From NCBI GenBank assembly GCA_030141605.1, contig JAQGDQ010000546.1, positions 62,001-126,000 on the forward strand: a stretch of 64,000 nucleotides of DNA. Direction: 5' to 3'. Made by a program: the position numbers and the translations under genes. Positions within the stretch are counted from its first letter, which is position 1. The number at the start of each line of letters is the position of its first letter. The notes below the pieces were generated by a model that was given only the letters and a program-made list of their open reading frames with translations, was not told where the DNA came from and searched no databases. Positions 40,741-53,300 of this stretch are shown in pieces. Source of the DNA: Tubiluchus corallicola (Eukaryota > Priapulida > Priapulimorpha > Priapulimorphida > Tubiluchidae).

Positions 40741-41924
40741 TGGTCACATGGGTCAGGTCAAATGCTTCAGATTAAACTACAAGCCTCAGAAGTGTCCGAG
40801 TACTTGCCATCAGGAAAACCAGGAAGTGCAGGAATGATTACGAGGTGAGACGCTGAGGATGCTGGATCGAATTGAGGAAGCTGGCAAAAATTAAGCAGCA
40901 GAGACTGCCAATGATACTTTCTCAGCATGAGCAAGCTTCTGTAACAATGTTTACAATGCGTCCTTAGATTCCAGTGAAAGGAAGGAGAAAAACAGATTGC
41001 TTCTCCCAAAATCTACTAGAAATCTCTCACCATTTGTAACAGCTAAGATGGCAACTCAAGAGAAGCTACTCCAGTGCCTTGTTCTAATCTGAGAGCAACT
41101 TTGCAGAAAACTACTAGATCTTGAAAGATGAATGAATGAAGAGTAAGACAGTTGAAATCTAGCACTCTGTGACATTCAGGATAATTATAAAGAGATTTTG
41201 TGAGGCTATGAGTTAGGCCAAGGAAGAAATCAGCATTCATTACTGGGCTAAGATTGATAGTAGATCATTCCACATTGCAAGTCTGGTAGGTGATATTGAG
41301 AGACCTCCTCCATTCGGATGCGCACTTCTTGCACATTCTAAGGAGAAATGGCAGATCACGACGACTCTGTCTGCATGTGTGACAAGAAACTTTGATCTAA
41401 TGGTGAGTGTTAAAAAGTCAGTGGTAATATTCCAGTCTTCTCCCCAAGCTGTTCTACCTCTTGCTGTTCCACTCAGCATTCTGTAAAACTTAAGAATAGA
41501 ATTGAAAAGTCTGGGCATGATTTGGTTGTCTTTAGGAAGAGTGTCAGACAGGTATGGCTTGTCCCTCAATATAAAAATAAAGGTGTGCTATAAAGAGTCA
41601 TACTGAGTAGTAATAAGAGACATGTCAGAAAGTTGGAGGCATGTCGACATATGTGCCTGTGGACAATAACAGAAATCACTCAATGAGATGAAGTCCAAAA
41701 CAAGAGACACATGAGAGAGCAAGCTGCCCTTTGGCACTTTGGGCAGATGGAAAATCATAAGATGCCCAAGCAAGTGCTCTTTGGTGAAATGACTGGAAAT
41801 TCAAAATATAAGACATCCCAAGGCTTCTGTAAAAGGGTCTCATTAAAGCTGAACCTCAAGAACACCGGAATTGCACAAGACAACTGGTAAACTCTGCCAG
41901 AAGATTGCACTGTTTGGAGTATCA

Positions 41925-42016
<92 letters not shown>

Positions 42017-42020
42017 GTTG
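40741..42020 (+). mobile_element. Heavily decayed RTE-like LINE remnant ending in (ATT)n
   Basis: Plus-strand translation in broken frames recovers reverse-transcriptase landmarks. Near 41310-41460 is FGCALLAHSKEKW, a decayed YADD-type palm region, followed by FDLMVSVKKSVVIFQ. Near 41600-41920 is the C-terminal domain (KRHVRKLEACRHMCLW, then LWHFGQMENHKMPKQVLFGE and a segment resembling the usual W..L..DR..W ending). The homology stops just before an ATT microsatellite at 41927-42016, which fits the simple-repeat 3' tails common in RTE-type elements. Upstream of about 41250 the assignment is weak. Confidence 0.6.
41927..42016. repeat. (ATT)n microsatellite, about 30 units
   Basis: A pure run of ATT with a short GTT-containing end. 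It immediately follows the LINE remnant and lies about 240 bp upstream of the cyclin L start codon. On the minus strand it would read poly-Asn, an artefact. Confidence 0.95.
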
Positions 42021-42257
42021 TTGTTATTATTGTTATTATAGAAATAAGCGAAGCGCAAGTTAAAATCTTTGGTTTATTTCTTATCAGTTATCGGGCCAGG
42101 CAAGAGCCCTAGAAAAGAGCGTGCAGAAACACGAAATCACAATTTCAGACGTTATAACCGTTTTGCAGCCCGGCCGACATGTTCGCGTATCCCGATTGAG
42201 AAGTCGTTGTTCATTATGTTGCATTTTCAAATTTGTTTCGTGTAGGAAATAATTATT

Positions 42258-43622
42258 ATGGATAACGCTGCAACTCAACCCACGTCTACTACCGAACGAA
42301 AGTACGGCAAGATAATTATTACCTTAGAAAATTCAATTATACCAGAAGATAGATTAGATTCTACACCTTCCATGCAAGATGGTCTTGATAGAGAAGTCGA
42401 AACAGATTTGCGAATTTTGGGATGTGAACTTATCCAGTCGTCGGGTATTTTATTAAAGTTGCCCCAAGTGGCAATGGCAACCGCTCAGGTTTTGTTTCAG
42501 CGGTTTTATTATTCAAAGTCGTTCGTTAAACATCAAATGGAGCATTTGGCCATGGCTTGCATTAATTTAGCTTCTAAAATAGAAGAGGCGCCGAGAAGAA
42601 TTCGAGATGTGATTAATGTGTTTCACCACATTAAACAGATCATGGGACAGAAAAAGATACAACCACTTATTCTTGATCAAGGTTATGTAAATTTGAAGAA
42701 CCAAGTGATTAAGGCAGAACGGCGTGTGTTAAAAGAATTGGGATTTTGTGTTCATGTTAAACATCCTCACAAAATTATAGTAACTTACTTGCAAGTACTG
42801 AAATGTGAGCGAAACACGAAACTTATTCAAACTGCTTGGAATTATATGAACGATGGACTTCGAACTGATATATTTGTAAAATACGATCCGGAAACTATAG
42901 CATGCGCTTGCATATATTTGGCAGCCAGGCAGCTGAAGGTAGTTCTTCCAACAAAGCCTCCGTGGTTTTCAATTTTTACTGATAATTCTGAAGAAGATAT
43001 TCACAATATATGTCTGACTATCCTTCGCCTTTACGCGAGACCGAAACCAAACTACGAAGATTTGGAGCGTAAAGTCTCCGAGATGCGCAGGATTTTGGGT
43101 GAAGCAAAACTAAAAGCAAAGGGTCAGAGTACCTCAGCAGCAGCCACTCCTAATCCGGGAGGTTTTTCTCCTGGGTCCAGAACCGGATCCCCATCGAAAG
43201 ACGACGAAAAGAAAAAAGATGGAAACAAATCGAAAACCCGAGATGTATCAAATCAGAGAGATGTTAGTAATCATCACAAGAAAAAGCGAAGCCGCTCAAG
43301 AAGCCGACACAAAGCATTGCGTCACAGCAGCTCACGAAGTCCGTCTCCTAAGAGAGACAAAAGAGAAAAAGTATTGCCACGGGGTTATCAGCACTTAGAA
43401 AAGGAGCGAAGGCGAGTGGAGGGCCGGAGCAGGCAAGACGAGCATCGCCCGCGAAAGAAGAAACGGTCACATAGTGTGAGCAGATCGAGAAGCAGGACAC
43501 CAGAACGACGGTCGCACAAAAAATACAAGGAGAAATCGCGACACCACAAGTCGCACTCTCCTTCACACGAATCCAGGCGACACAAGAATCGTAGCGAGTC
43601 ACGTGACCATTATAAACGCTAG
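42258..43622 (+). CDS. CCNL1: Cyclin L (splicing-associated RS-domain cyclin), intronless
   Basis: One uninterrupted 454-codon frame starting ATG GAT AAC. Residues about 25-60 hold the cyclin L N-terminal motif ([16 protein letters not shown], then [34 protein letters not shown]). Two cyclin folds span roughly 45-270, including [26 protein letters not shown] and [16 protein letters not shown] Lys/Ser linker follows, then an RS-rich tail (about 340-454, many SRSRSR and SPS units). Cyclin L partners CDK11 (and related kinases) in nuclear speckles and influences pre-mRNA splicing; vertebrate forms are about 520 residues and split by many introns. The absence of introns here suggests descent from a retrocopy, though the frame is intact. 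The symbol is given for the cyclin L family; L1 versus L2 cannot be told. AATAAA lies at 43889-43894. Confidence 0.95.
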   Translation: MDNAATQPTSTTERKYGKIIITLENSIIPEDRLDSTPSMQDGLDREVETDLRILGCELIQSSGILLKLPQVAMATAQVLFQRFYYSKSFVKHQMEHLAMACINLASKIEEAPRRIRDVINVFHHIKQIMGQKKIQPLILDQGYVNLKNQVIKAERRVLKELGFCVHVKHPHKIIVTYLQVLKCERNTKLIQTAWNYMNDGLRTDIFVKYDPETIACACIYLAARQLKVVLPTKPPWFSIFTDNSEEDIHNICLTILRLYARPKPNYEDLERKVSEMRRILGEAKLKAKGQSTSAAATPNPGGFSPGSRTGSPSKDDEKKKDGNKSKTRDVSNQRDVSNHHKKKRSRSRSRHKALRHSSSRSPSPKRDKREKVLPRGYQHLEKERRRVEGRSRQDEHRPRKKKRSHSVSRSRSRTPERRSHKKYKEKSRHHKSHSPSHESRRHKNRSESRDHYKR

Positions 43623-43888
43623 ACTGCGAGTAACATTGCCATTACAGTCGTTGATGTTTAAGTGGATGTATACTTGTATGTTTGTAAATTTAGGTCACTT
43701 ATAAAACATGGTTAGGATATTGCAGGCAACATATATAGAATTAAATTGATTCACTTATTTTTTCAGTAAGTGCTGTAAGCTACTTTACTTTGCCTTCACT
43801 TTGAATTAATTGTAAATATAGAAATTTGAAATTGTATTCTCAACAAGATTTGTTTGTGCTAGCTTGTTCTCAAGTTTTTTTACTTGCA

Positions 43889-43894
43889 AATAAA
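43889..43894 (+). terminator. Putative poly(A) signal of cyclin L
   Basis: AATAAA about 270 nt after the cyclin L stop and about 425 nt before the SLC23 start codon, a plausible 3' UTR length. Confidence 0.5.
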
Positions 43895-44318
43895 AATTGA
43901 TTTGCAAATTATTCACTGTAAGAAGTGCTAATATAATTTTTGTGCTGATTACAATACACAGTAGATTTTGTTTATTTATGGATTTGGCAATAGATAAGCT
44001 AACAGATAATTTAAAGTTCTGATATTAAAAGCAAAAATTTCATTTTTACACAATTTGGTGTAAATATAATAAATACTATTGATTGTCATCAACATAAATG
44101 GCAAAGCTATAGTGGTCTCACATGTGAATATTTACAACAGTGTCGTATAGCCATCAGTACTCCTGTTTTTAACTTTTTAAATGTGTTGTAAAATCTGCCA
44201 GAGAGAGCATTTGTGCACCATTACGGTGGCATTCTGATTTAAATAAAATAATTTTTCAGCACGTGAAGACAGAATTTTTCAATTTGCGTTTATGTGATTG
44301 TTGAAAAATAAGAGAAGC

Positions 44319-47300
44319 ATGTCTAACTGTACTGCTCACCAACACAAGTAAGTAAATAAATTTCAATGTTTGAACTTCTTTTCTGTTTTTACTGTATTTA
44401 GTTCAAAATTTGGCAACTTTGAAAAGTGCACTTTGAGCCTTGTTCACAATTATTTTTGCTTGCTTTGCATGTAAATGGGTGGCTTGTTTTTTTGTTGCCT
44501 GTTGTTCCTTTGAATGAAAATTTTTAGATTGTTATTGTTGAAACTTTTGTGCTTTTCTAACGATTTCTGAAATTCTGGTATATAAATACTGGTATATTTC
44601 CAGTACAGTCAATGAAGCATTTGTGGACTCTGTTGATGATAGCTTCTGTCCTCGCTTGGTCTACAAAATTACAGAGAATCCAGGATGGTTGTCTTCTTTT
44701 ATCTTTGGGCTTCAGGTGATTGCTGAACAGATGCTTTCATTACCTTTACACTCTCATACTGGTGCTTGCCATAGTTATTACAAAGCACATATGAAAAATT
44801 TCTATTGAAATACAACATTATGTTACATCTTATATACATGTTATTTTCTATATTAAATCTAGCTTTAGCTATGATAAAATGTCTGTGAATTTTAAATCTC
44901 TGCCATATTGCATATCAGCAATTAGTACAGTTATTATTTACCTTTAATTTTATAAGTTGTACAGGATATACTAAAAGAAACAGTGTACTAACAATTTAAC
45001 GTACATTCAAAGCTCTTTATTTTGCCAGTCTTGGGACTCCAAAAAAAGTTGTCAGAAACAAGTTTTGACATTATAATGATATGCATTAATACATACATAT
45101 CTATGCAAATATATCTAAGTACTTTGTTTTACCAGAAATTTGCGAGATTCGTGCTATTACGCATGGGGGGGGGGTAATAAGGTTTGTCTGTACTATAAGT
45201 ATAACCACACCAATATTACACCATCACAAAATACAACAAGTGTGACCAAACTAAGTTGTAAGATATGAAAATTGGAATAGTGGCGTAAAAATAGAATTCA
45301 TTTTAAATCATGCTATCATAACATAGATATCTTGTTCGTTTTATATTATTACTGCACCATTTCTTTTGGAACAACCTGTATAATGTATAACTAGCTGACT
45401 GTATCACTAGATGTCTAATGTGCTGAAGTACAGGGTGTATAACTTTGTGCTTCTATGTGTAGTTAGTATTATTATTATTCAATTTAATTTATATTTTTAC
45501 GTTTTGACATTTTGCAAACCAGATTAAGCAGTCAACTGTAAAGCCTATTGAATGTTGACGTTTATGCCTGGTCGGGATGGGCTTTACATATCTCATCGTG
45601 AAGGATAATCCTTTATGATGAGCCAGTTAATCAGAAGACATGCCTTAACCATGTCTGAAACTGGTGAAGTAAATAGCCTGCAGCACTATGGTAGATTAAG
45701 TTATGCAAAAACAGTTATCCATCCATTTACTGGCCTAGTTGAGCATTCACAGTAGAGCACACATTGTGATCATCCTGCTAGTTGGCCTCACATTAAAATA
45801 AGTAATTGCAAAAATTAAACAATTGTGCAACTTTTCTTTTGCAGCATTTGCTAGTTGCCATTGGCAACATCATCACCTGTTCAGTTGTTGTTGCGGAGAC
45901 CATCTGTGCAAATGAAGATGCTTACGTCTCAATATTCTGCAGTGTGTTGTTTATGTGTTCCATTTCTACTTTTCTCCAGGCCTCCTTTGGGTCTCGGTAT
46001 GAAAAATTCTGTAGTGTTGTGCATTTCCTCTTGATATACATAGCTATCGTCAAACAAAAGTAACGCAGTTATGCTGTCTGAGTTTTCACTTAATTTTCGG
46101 AGAAATGTGCCTTCTTAAATGAATTTCAGGGTAAATTGTCAAGAATAGAATAGAATAGATTAAAAATTTCTTTTTTCCTTAGATATTTAAGATTGTTGTG
46201 GCAAAACAGTTTAAGCTGTGTTTCTCACATTTTAAACCTGAGATTGTCGTTGACGTTGTACAATAGTGCACCAGAATACTGTAGTTTAGTTTTGCTTTTC
46301 CATTGCCTGTTGTTGGTTTCGGTAATAAAAGTTGGCCTCCTTCCGATTGTCTTGTGTCTTGTTGCTCAATTTTTCTATCAAATCTTTGGTTTAATTTAGT
46401 TGGCTTTGAATCACCTGTTACAATTCGGTTTACCAAAAGAGTTTTTCTAAAATCTGTATGCTTATCAATAGGAGTTATTTAGTTTTAATCTTTCTTCTGC
46501 ATCTGATTTGCCATTTTGAAGTAATTTTTATTTACATGTGGAAGAAACGTTGTCACGTTTTCTGTTTGTGTCCTTCGCATGTCATTGTTTGTTTTTGACA
46601 AGGTATTCTTACCATTCAGATCTATAGTTATACTAAGTGTTCAGTTAATCTTGAAAGTAGAGTGATTTTCTTGATTCTGCAAATTAGTAACTAGTATTGG
46701 TTGAAACAGTAGTATGTATTATGCCAAACAAACGGCAAACTTTTACGTAGTGTATGCGTGCTAATAGAACACTGTGTGTTGTACATTTGTGTTTTAATTT
46801 TGTATTCGCTGACTAGTCCGGTCCTAGTCTCGCAAGCATTTCGAAGACAATAACAACATTCTATATTAGTTTTGATATAATTGTTGTTTCAAGTATTTGC
46901 CTTTTAATTTCTACAAATCAAAATATTCGTGCATTTCGGCAACATTTGTGTGGCAACTGTACATGATTGTGTGTGCACAAATATAAGTATACAAAGATAT
47001 TTTAGTTGAGCAGTTTAAATTTAGTGTTTAATTGTGCAATGTTTTAAAAAATAAACGTTTTTTAAGTATTGTGGGATACATTGCTCAAAACTGAAAATGC
47101 ATGTTTTTGAATATTATTAAAATTCATAATAATTTTCTTTGGGTTTGTTATTGATAAGACATACTGAATAATGAGTCTGGTCATTGGAGAGCTCTCATTA
47201 TTTACGTAGGTACATTACACGTATTTCTAATACACGTACTAGAGAAACCAAACTTTATGATTTCTAATATTAGGAAGTATTTTTTTTAGTCTCCCTGTAT

Positions 47301-50300
47301 TTGAAGGTGCAAATAGTATGAGCATGCAAGTTGTGACGGCATTGATGATGTTACCTGAATGGAAGTGCCCGGCGTTGTCCCCAGTAGGAGGTAACACATT
47401 GTGCACCTTGCTGTTTTATGTGTCATTTGAAATAGTTTATCTAGAATTTATTTAATTTTTATTACAAATACTTTGTACATATTGATCAAAATTTGTGCAA
47501 AAGTTATAAAAATCAGAAAATTACTCAGATGAACATTTTGTTAAAGTGTTGAAGCACACGTGCAATGCAATGCAAATGTGCATGGCACAAATCAGTTCAT
47601 ATTAGTTTTTGCAAAACAAGTTTTGTGACCGTACTTAAGGGTTTATATAAAATGGAAGCCTTGGACACAATAGTACATGTTCAGAACTGTTCTGACTAAA
47701 CATTCTTAATACAGTAAATAAGAAACGGGAAAGAATGAAAAAAGGTTGTAAAGAAAGAAGATAAGTAGAGAAAGAAGACAGAGTGGGAGGGAAGAGAGTT
47801 TTAGGAAAGAGAAGCATGATTGAGAGTGGGAGGCAGAAGTGATGAGAAGGAGCAAAAATGGGCAATTTTTGCAATTTGCTCAAGAATATTTTTACCTTTT
47901 TAACTGTAGCAATATTCTTGAGTGGTTATTCCAGAAAATGAGAGTTTTGGCAGGCTATATAAGCAATATTTCGTACATCTAAATTCTGACCTCGTCATTA
48001 AAGTACCTGTTGTTTAATTTGCTGTTGATGTTGTAGATAAAGTGTTGGATGAAACCCTTGATAATATGATGGCACGTAATTCAACTGATAGTCCAGTAGT
48101 CAATGAAGTGGAACCTTGGATTGTACGACTCAGAGAGGTATATCAAAGTATTCCAATGGTCTATATATCTGTAAAGTACTGCGACAAGTACGGCTGATTT
48201 ATTTCATATCAAAATCTGGCTGATTAATTGTTGAGAAAGTAGTGTGTTTCAATTGATACTGAGTCTGAAACAGAATTATAAAAACTAAAAAAGGAAAGTA
48301 TGTAATATGTTGTCGGGGGAATGACCAAGTGATCGTACTGTGCTTAGCAGTGGAAGTCAAATAATACTGCCAGTGAATGGGTAGATGACCGCCATGTTCA
48401 ATATTTTCTTCTAGTGGTTTTATGTGCTTTGTTGGTTCTGCTTGTTTACTTTATTGTGGGAGGAATGCATACAAATCAGTATATGTCTAAGATACCTCTG
48501 TAGGCCCAGTGTCTCATCTTGGAAGATTATCCTTAATAATGTACTAGATTTGGTCTTGCCACAAGCATCCACATTATGTAGGGTCTTTCACCAAGTGTTG
48601 TTTTCCAGTTTTCCAGACGCTTAATTGTATAAAACGACGCCTAGAAACTCTTGAATATTTTTACACAAAGCAGAATGTTCACATTTCATTGCAAGCATAC
48701 AGCCAAACCTCGTTATAATGTTAATGTTACCACTTAAAACGGATATTCAGGAATACACTGTCATTTGTTACCAGTTCATTCAAGTTTACACTTGATGCAA
48801 TTAAGGAAAAAGAAAACTTTGCTAGAAGTTATTTGCAAAACAAATAGTGAGTTACCTTTATTTTTTTAATCAGGTTTTATTGAGGATTACATGGTTTTTA
48901 CTAGCAGGTTGCACTATAATACTGTAATATTGCACTTTTTATTATCTTATTGTCTACAGTCAATGTATTTTTAATTGTTAATGTAAATTTATTCAGTTTT
49001 TTAACTGTAATTTTGTGCATAAATAAACGTTTCTATCTATCATTCAGCTTTTGTATTTGTTTCAGCTGCAAGGTTCAACGATGGTTGCATTTGCTATACA
49101 GACACTTCTGGGTTTCTCAGGTGTTATAGGGTTTTTGCTTAAGTTTGTTGGGCCTCTGACTGTTGTTCCTATGATTTCGTTACTCGGATTGGGCCTGTAT
49201 GACGTCATTAACGGATTAGCTGAGAAGGAATGGGGAACGGCCATGCTGTAAGCTTACTTTATAAATTTCCTTATTACTGCCTCAGGGGAAGTAATGTTTT
49301 GTCAGTTGGTTAGTTAATTTATTAGTTAACAAAAGAAGATTATGCAAAAATTAGTTCACCCTGTTTACCGATTTTGACGAAACTTCCTTTAGGGATGAGA
49401 CAAGAAAAAGTGCTTGTTTGGTATATCAGGGAGAAACGGGGACGAGGGATGCCAAAGTGGCGGTTTTGAGAGAGTTTTGTAGCTCTTTAGAAAAGGAGTA
49501 ATTGTGCTAGAAGATACTTTAGCTCTTTTTTCTAAACATGTCCAGCAGAAAGAAGGACAATGATTTAACTAGTTGGTCGTTGTCAGTTTATTTGGAAGGA
49601 AGCAATTTGAATATAAGTTCATTGAATCATGTGAAATCGGCGTCATCAATTTTATTCTAAGATTGTGCATATTATATTTTTGGCAATATATTTGTGAAAA
49701 GGTCGTAATGTCGAAAAGTTGACATAAAAAAGAAAAATACACTAGATTTACTGCAACAAGTGTAATTTCCATGTTGCATTTTGGGGAATGATGCATTACT
49801 GTTGTTGTGACGTCATCAGTTACTCTTTGTGTATAACCCTTTCTCATTATGCATGCAAATATGCTATAATTAACGATTAGGGCATTAGAACAATTACTGA
49901 CAATGTCTTAAACTAAGCAGCTGAGTAGTTTAGTCAAGTATATTTGACAGGCCTGTACTAGTGTTTGTTTAGTTGTAGTTGCATCAGATTTCACAATTTC
50001 TTGCTGTTTTAATTGAGATCATGTATTAAACCTTTTAAAAGAGACAGTAATTGTTTTTAGAATTAATTAACCTACTTTTTTAATTTTCAGGGTTTCAATT
50101 CTGATGCCATTGTTTGCATTTGTGTTTGGCCGTTATGCCGTTCCATATCCTGCATATACCCAAATGAAGAAATGTCACATTAAACATAGCTACATATTTA
50201 AATTATATCCGGTAACTTGAATTGTTTAAATTTTTACTGCTGTGTGCTGAGAAAGATTAGTACGTGTAGCACTAACAAAAAGGGAGTTTAGCAAATGCTA

Positions 50301-53300
50301 TTGATGTTTTTATTGCATTTGACTGGTTTGTTGTTGTCACTTAACCTTCAGTGGCTGTTGGCATTTAGGATGATTTGTATAAATAATAGCTTTTATGAAC
50401 AAATATGCAAAAACAGACATTTTTATGGAACTTTATACTGCTTGTCAAACACTTATCATAATATTATGTTGAGACTTTTTAATTTTCCTGTACTTATAGA
50501 TGATTTTGGCAATCTTGGTGGCTTGGTTATTTTGTGGGATTCTAACCTGGACCAGTGTCCTTCCAACGAACTCAGGTGCTTATGGGTATTATATACGGAC
50601 AGATATTTATACTGACCGTGTCCAGAAAGCAGGCTGGATTTACCTCCCTTATCCAGGTAAATGTAGCGACTGGATCACAGGGTTTTTGGATTCCGGGGAT
50701 AAAGACATTTAAAATGAGGTACCATAAAAAGAATGTTGTCCATTGTTTAACCACCACCAATGTGATACTCCCATTTTCCAGAATTATATTTATTGTTGAA
50801 TAAGTTTTTTTGTTGTGTTTTGCAAAATAAATTGAAAACATGCTTTGAAAATCAGAATTAAAAACTGTTTTTAATTCAGGTCAGTTAGGTTGTAGGTGAG
50901 TGAAGACATCCCACTTCGCACAAATGACATGAGTTCGATACTCTCTGGGCATTATATATATATCACTTATAAACTTGGTTGTTCACCTCTTGGAGGAAGT
51001 TTGTATGCAGTGGCACAGGAGCCACTGGGGCAGAGGGGCTGCAGCCCCTTGCCCTGTTTCAAGGGGGCAGTGCGGGAGCAAAACTTTGCCTTTTTGATGG
51101 AAAAATGGTGGTTATCCATGATTGCCCCAAACGTTTACGGGAACATTTATTTTAAAAGAAATATGTGATAGGCAGAAGGCATTTGGGGTGCCTTAGATAT
51201 ACCCTTATATATAAACCATGTTGTTTTTAGCGTGGCCACAGAAATATGGGTAAACAAAATGTGCCCTTTTCATAAATTCTGCCTCCTGTCATTTGCTGCT
51301 GGCACCCCTGTATTATGTATGTACAGCTGAACATGACTAAGGCACTTCTGCTGGTTCAGTGACTCATCTTAGGGTGTTATTTTGATAATGAGCTAGTATC
51401 CGGTGATGCCACAAACATCTCATTGTTGGTGGTGAGCAAGTGCAGAATTCTCGAGTGCTTATCAAAATAAACTCTTGTGGCTTAAGCAGAATCATAGCAT
51501 ATGTACCTTCGAGAGCAAAATCCTAGCTAATTAAAATGGAATTGTCACTTAGTGAATGCTCAGATTAGCTTAAAGAAGTTTTAGAATACGTGACATTCAT
51601 TAGCCTGAGAAGCCTGAAATAAGTCTAATTTCACTAATGTAGATACATTTCTGTATATGTCAACTCTCTGAAAAACGTTTATGTTTTCACCCAATTGTGT
51701 ATGTGATGTTTGTGCTTTTGTGTATTTTTCAGGTAAATATGGACGCCCAACAATCAGTGTTGCTGGTTTCACTCTTGGCATCATGACGTTTATATGCGTT
51801 ATAGTGAAAGACATTGGTGATTATAATGCATTAGCTCAGATAACCAGAATACCTCAACCACCTAGCCATGCTGTTAATAGAGGTATAATATAATAGATTA
51901 CTACATAGAGTATGTCACAGTTTGAAGTGACAGTTTTGCAGTAACAACTTTATGTTTGTTGCTCTGCGATACCATTACATTGAAAAAAGTGGAACTTGTA
52001 CTAAAATGATCAAATTTATTTAGCAACCTAAACTAGTATTGCGGTTACTACTGAAGAGATCGTTGCATTTTATTAACACTGCTGACTTGCAAACATCTTG
52101 TAAATGCTTAAAGATCTCTTCTGACAAAAACTTTTTTAAATCTTCTCTACTTTTATAGTGTGTGAAATGAATTTAAAAAATAATGAAACTTGCTGTAAAT
52201 TGTAAAATTAACATGAAGTGAATTTATATGTTTTCCTCTGTGTCAATGCTTCAGTGTTTTCTGTAATGCTGGTGTAAATCTTTAGAATTATTTTGTTTTT
52301 GTTTATTTTATTTGTAAGAATTTATGCATACATAGTGAACAGCTAACATTTTATAATACGTGTAATTTTTTATTAAAAGCATTATATCAGCTACAAACTC
52401 CTAGTAGTTGAAATGTTACTTATCATCACAATTAATTCTTTTTTGCGTGATATTAAGCATTTTGCTTTTATTAAGAGTTTGATGACTTTAGTCTGTGTGT
52501 TTTAAGCAAGCAGTTTATTTTAATAATATAGCAATGTAACTTTTGTTGTCACAGCTTTCCCTTTAATTTAGAAATCTGTAAAATTATCTATTTCTAAGTC
52601 ATGGTTAACAATTGCAAAGCTGAATTTTGAATTTTAATTTGCAGTATTATATTTTGTAGGTGTGTTTGTCCAGGGAATCAGTGTTGTCTTGGGTGTGGCA
52701 TGCGGCTCTCCAATTCCCTCAATACCATATGGTCAGAACCATGGTTTAATCAGCCTAACCAAAGTGTGCAGCCGAAGAGTCATGTACTGCACAGGCATCA
52801 TTTTACTAGTCTTCTGTTTGCTGTCCAAAATTGCAGCTGTGCTGACATGTCTACCTGATCCAGTGATAGGTGGGTGTGCAGTTTGTGACATATCAGTGTG
52901 AACATGCCTTATTTGTTCAGCAGTGCAGTAATAACCTTTTATGGCAATTTCTCCGGCCAACGAAGAAACTCAAGACAATGCAAATAGTCTAGAGGTTTAA
53001 TTTGTGTTATTAGCTTCTTAGATAGCAATAGGAGAAATCTTGACAGCAACTAGTAAACCAGGCAGATCGTTTTCATATCAGCAATGCCAGAACTATCTTA
53101 TTGCAAGCAGTTTGCACTGCTGAGATTGTTGTTGCTTTAGTATGTCATCAAAACTTTTAAAAGTAATAGTTCATTCAACAAAAGGTGGAGCGTCGATACT
53201 TGTTTGTATTTTTATTCAAAACTGCCTTATTAACTTATATTGTACATTAGTAATTGTCAAGCTTATCAGTTAGTTCAGCAGAGTAATGCATAAAATAATC

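Noticed and set aside
41843-42058. Open frame with a long poly-Asn run
   Set aside because: Product of the ATT microsatellite read on the minus strand.
43348-43602. Minus-strand open frames over the cyclin L tail
   Set aside because: Antisense shadow of the RS domain.
49280-49520. Possible dispersed repeat with 'CGATTTTGACGAAACTTCC'
   Set aside because: Phrase is reminiscent of repeats in other invertebrates but no second copy was found in this window.
50880-50945. tRNA-like segment with GAGTTCGATACTC
   Set aside because: Resembles a B box, but no convincing A box or foldable cloverleaf; may be another SINE relic.
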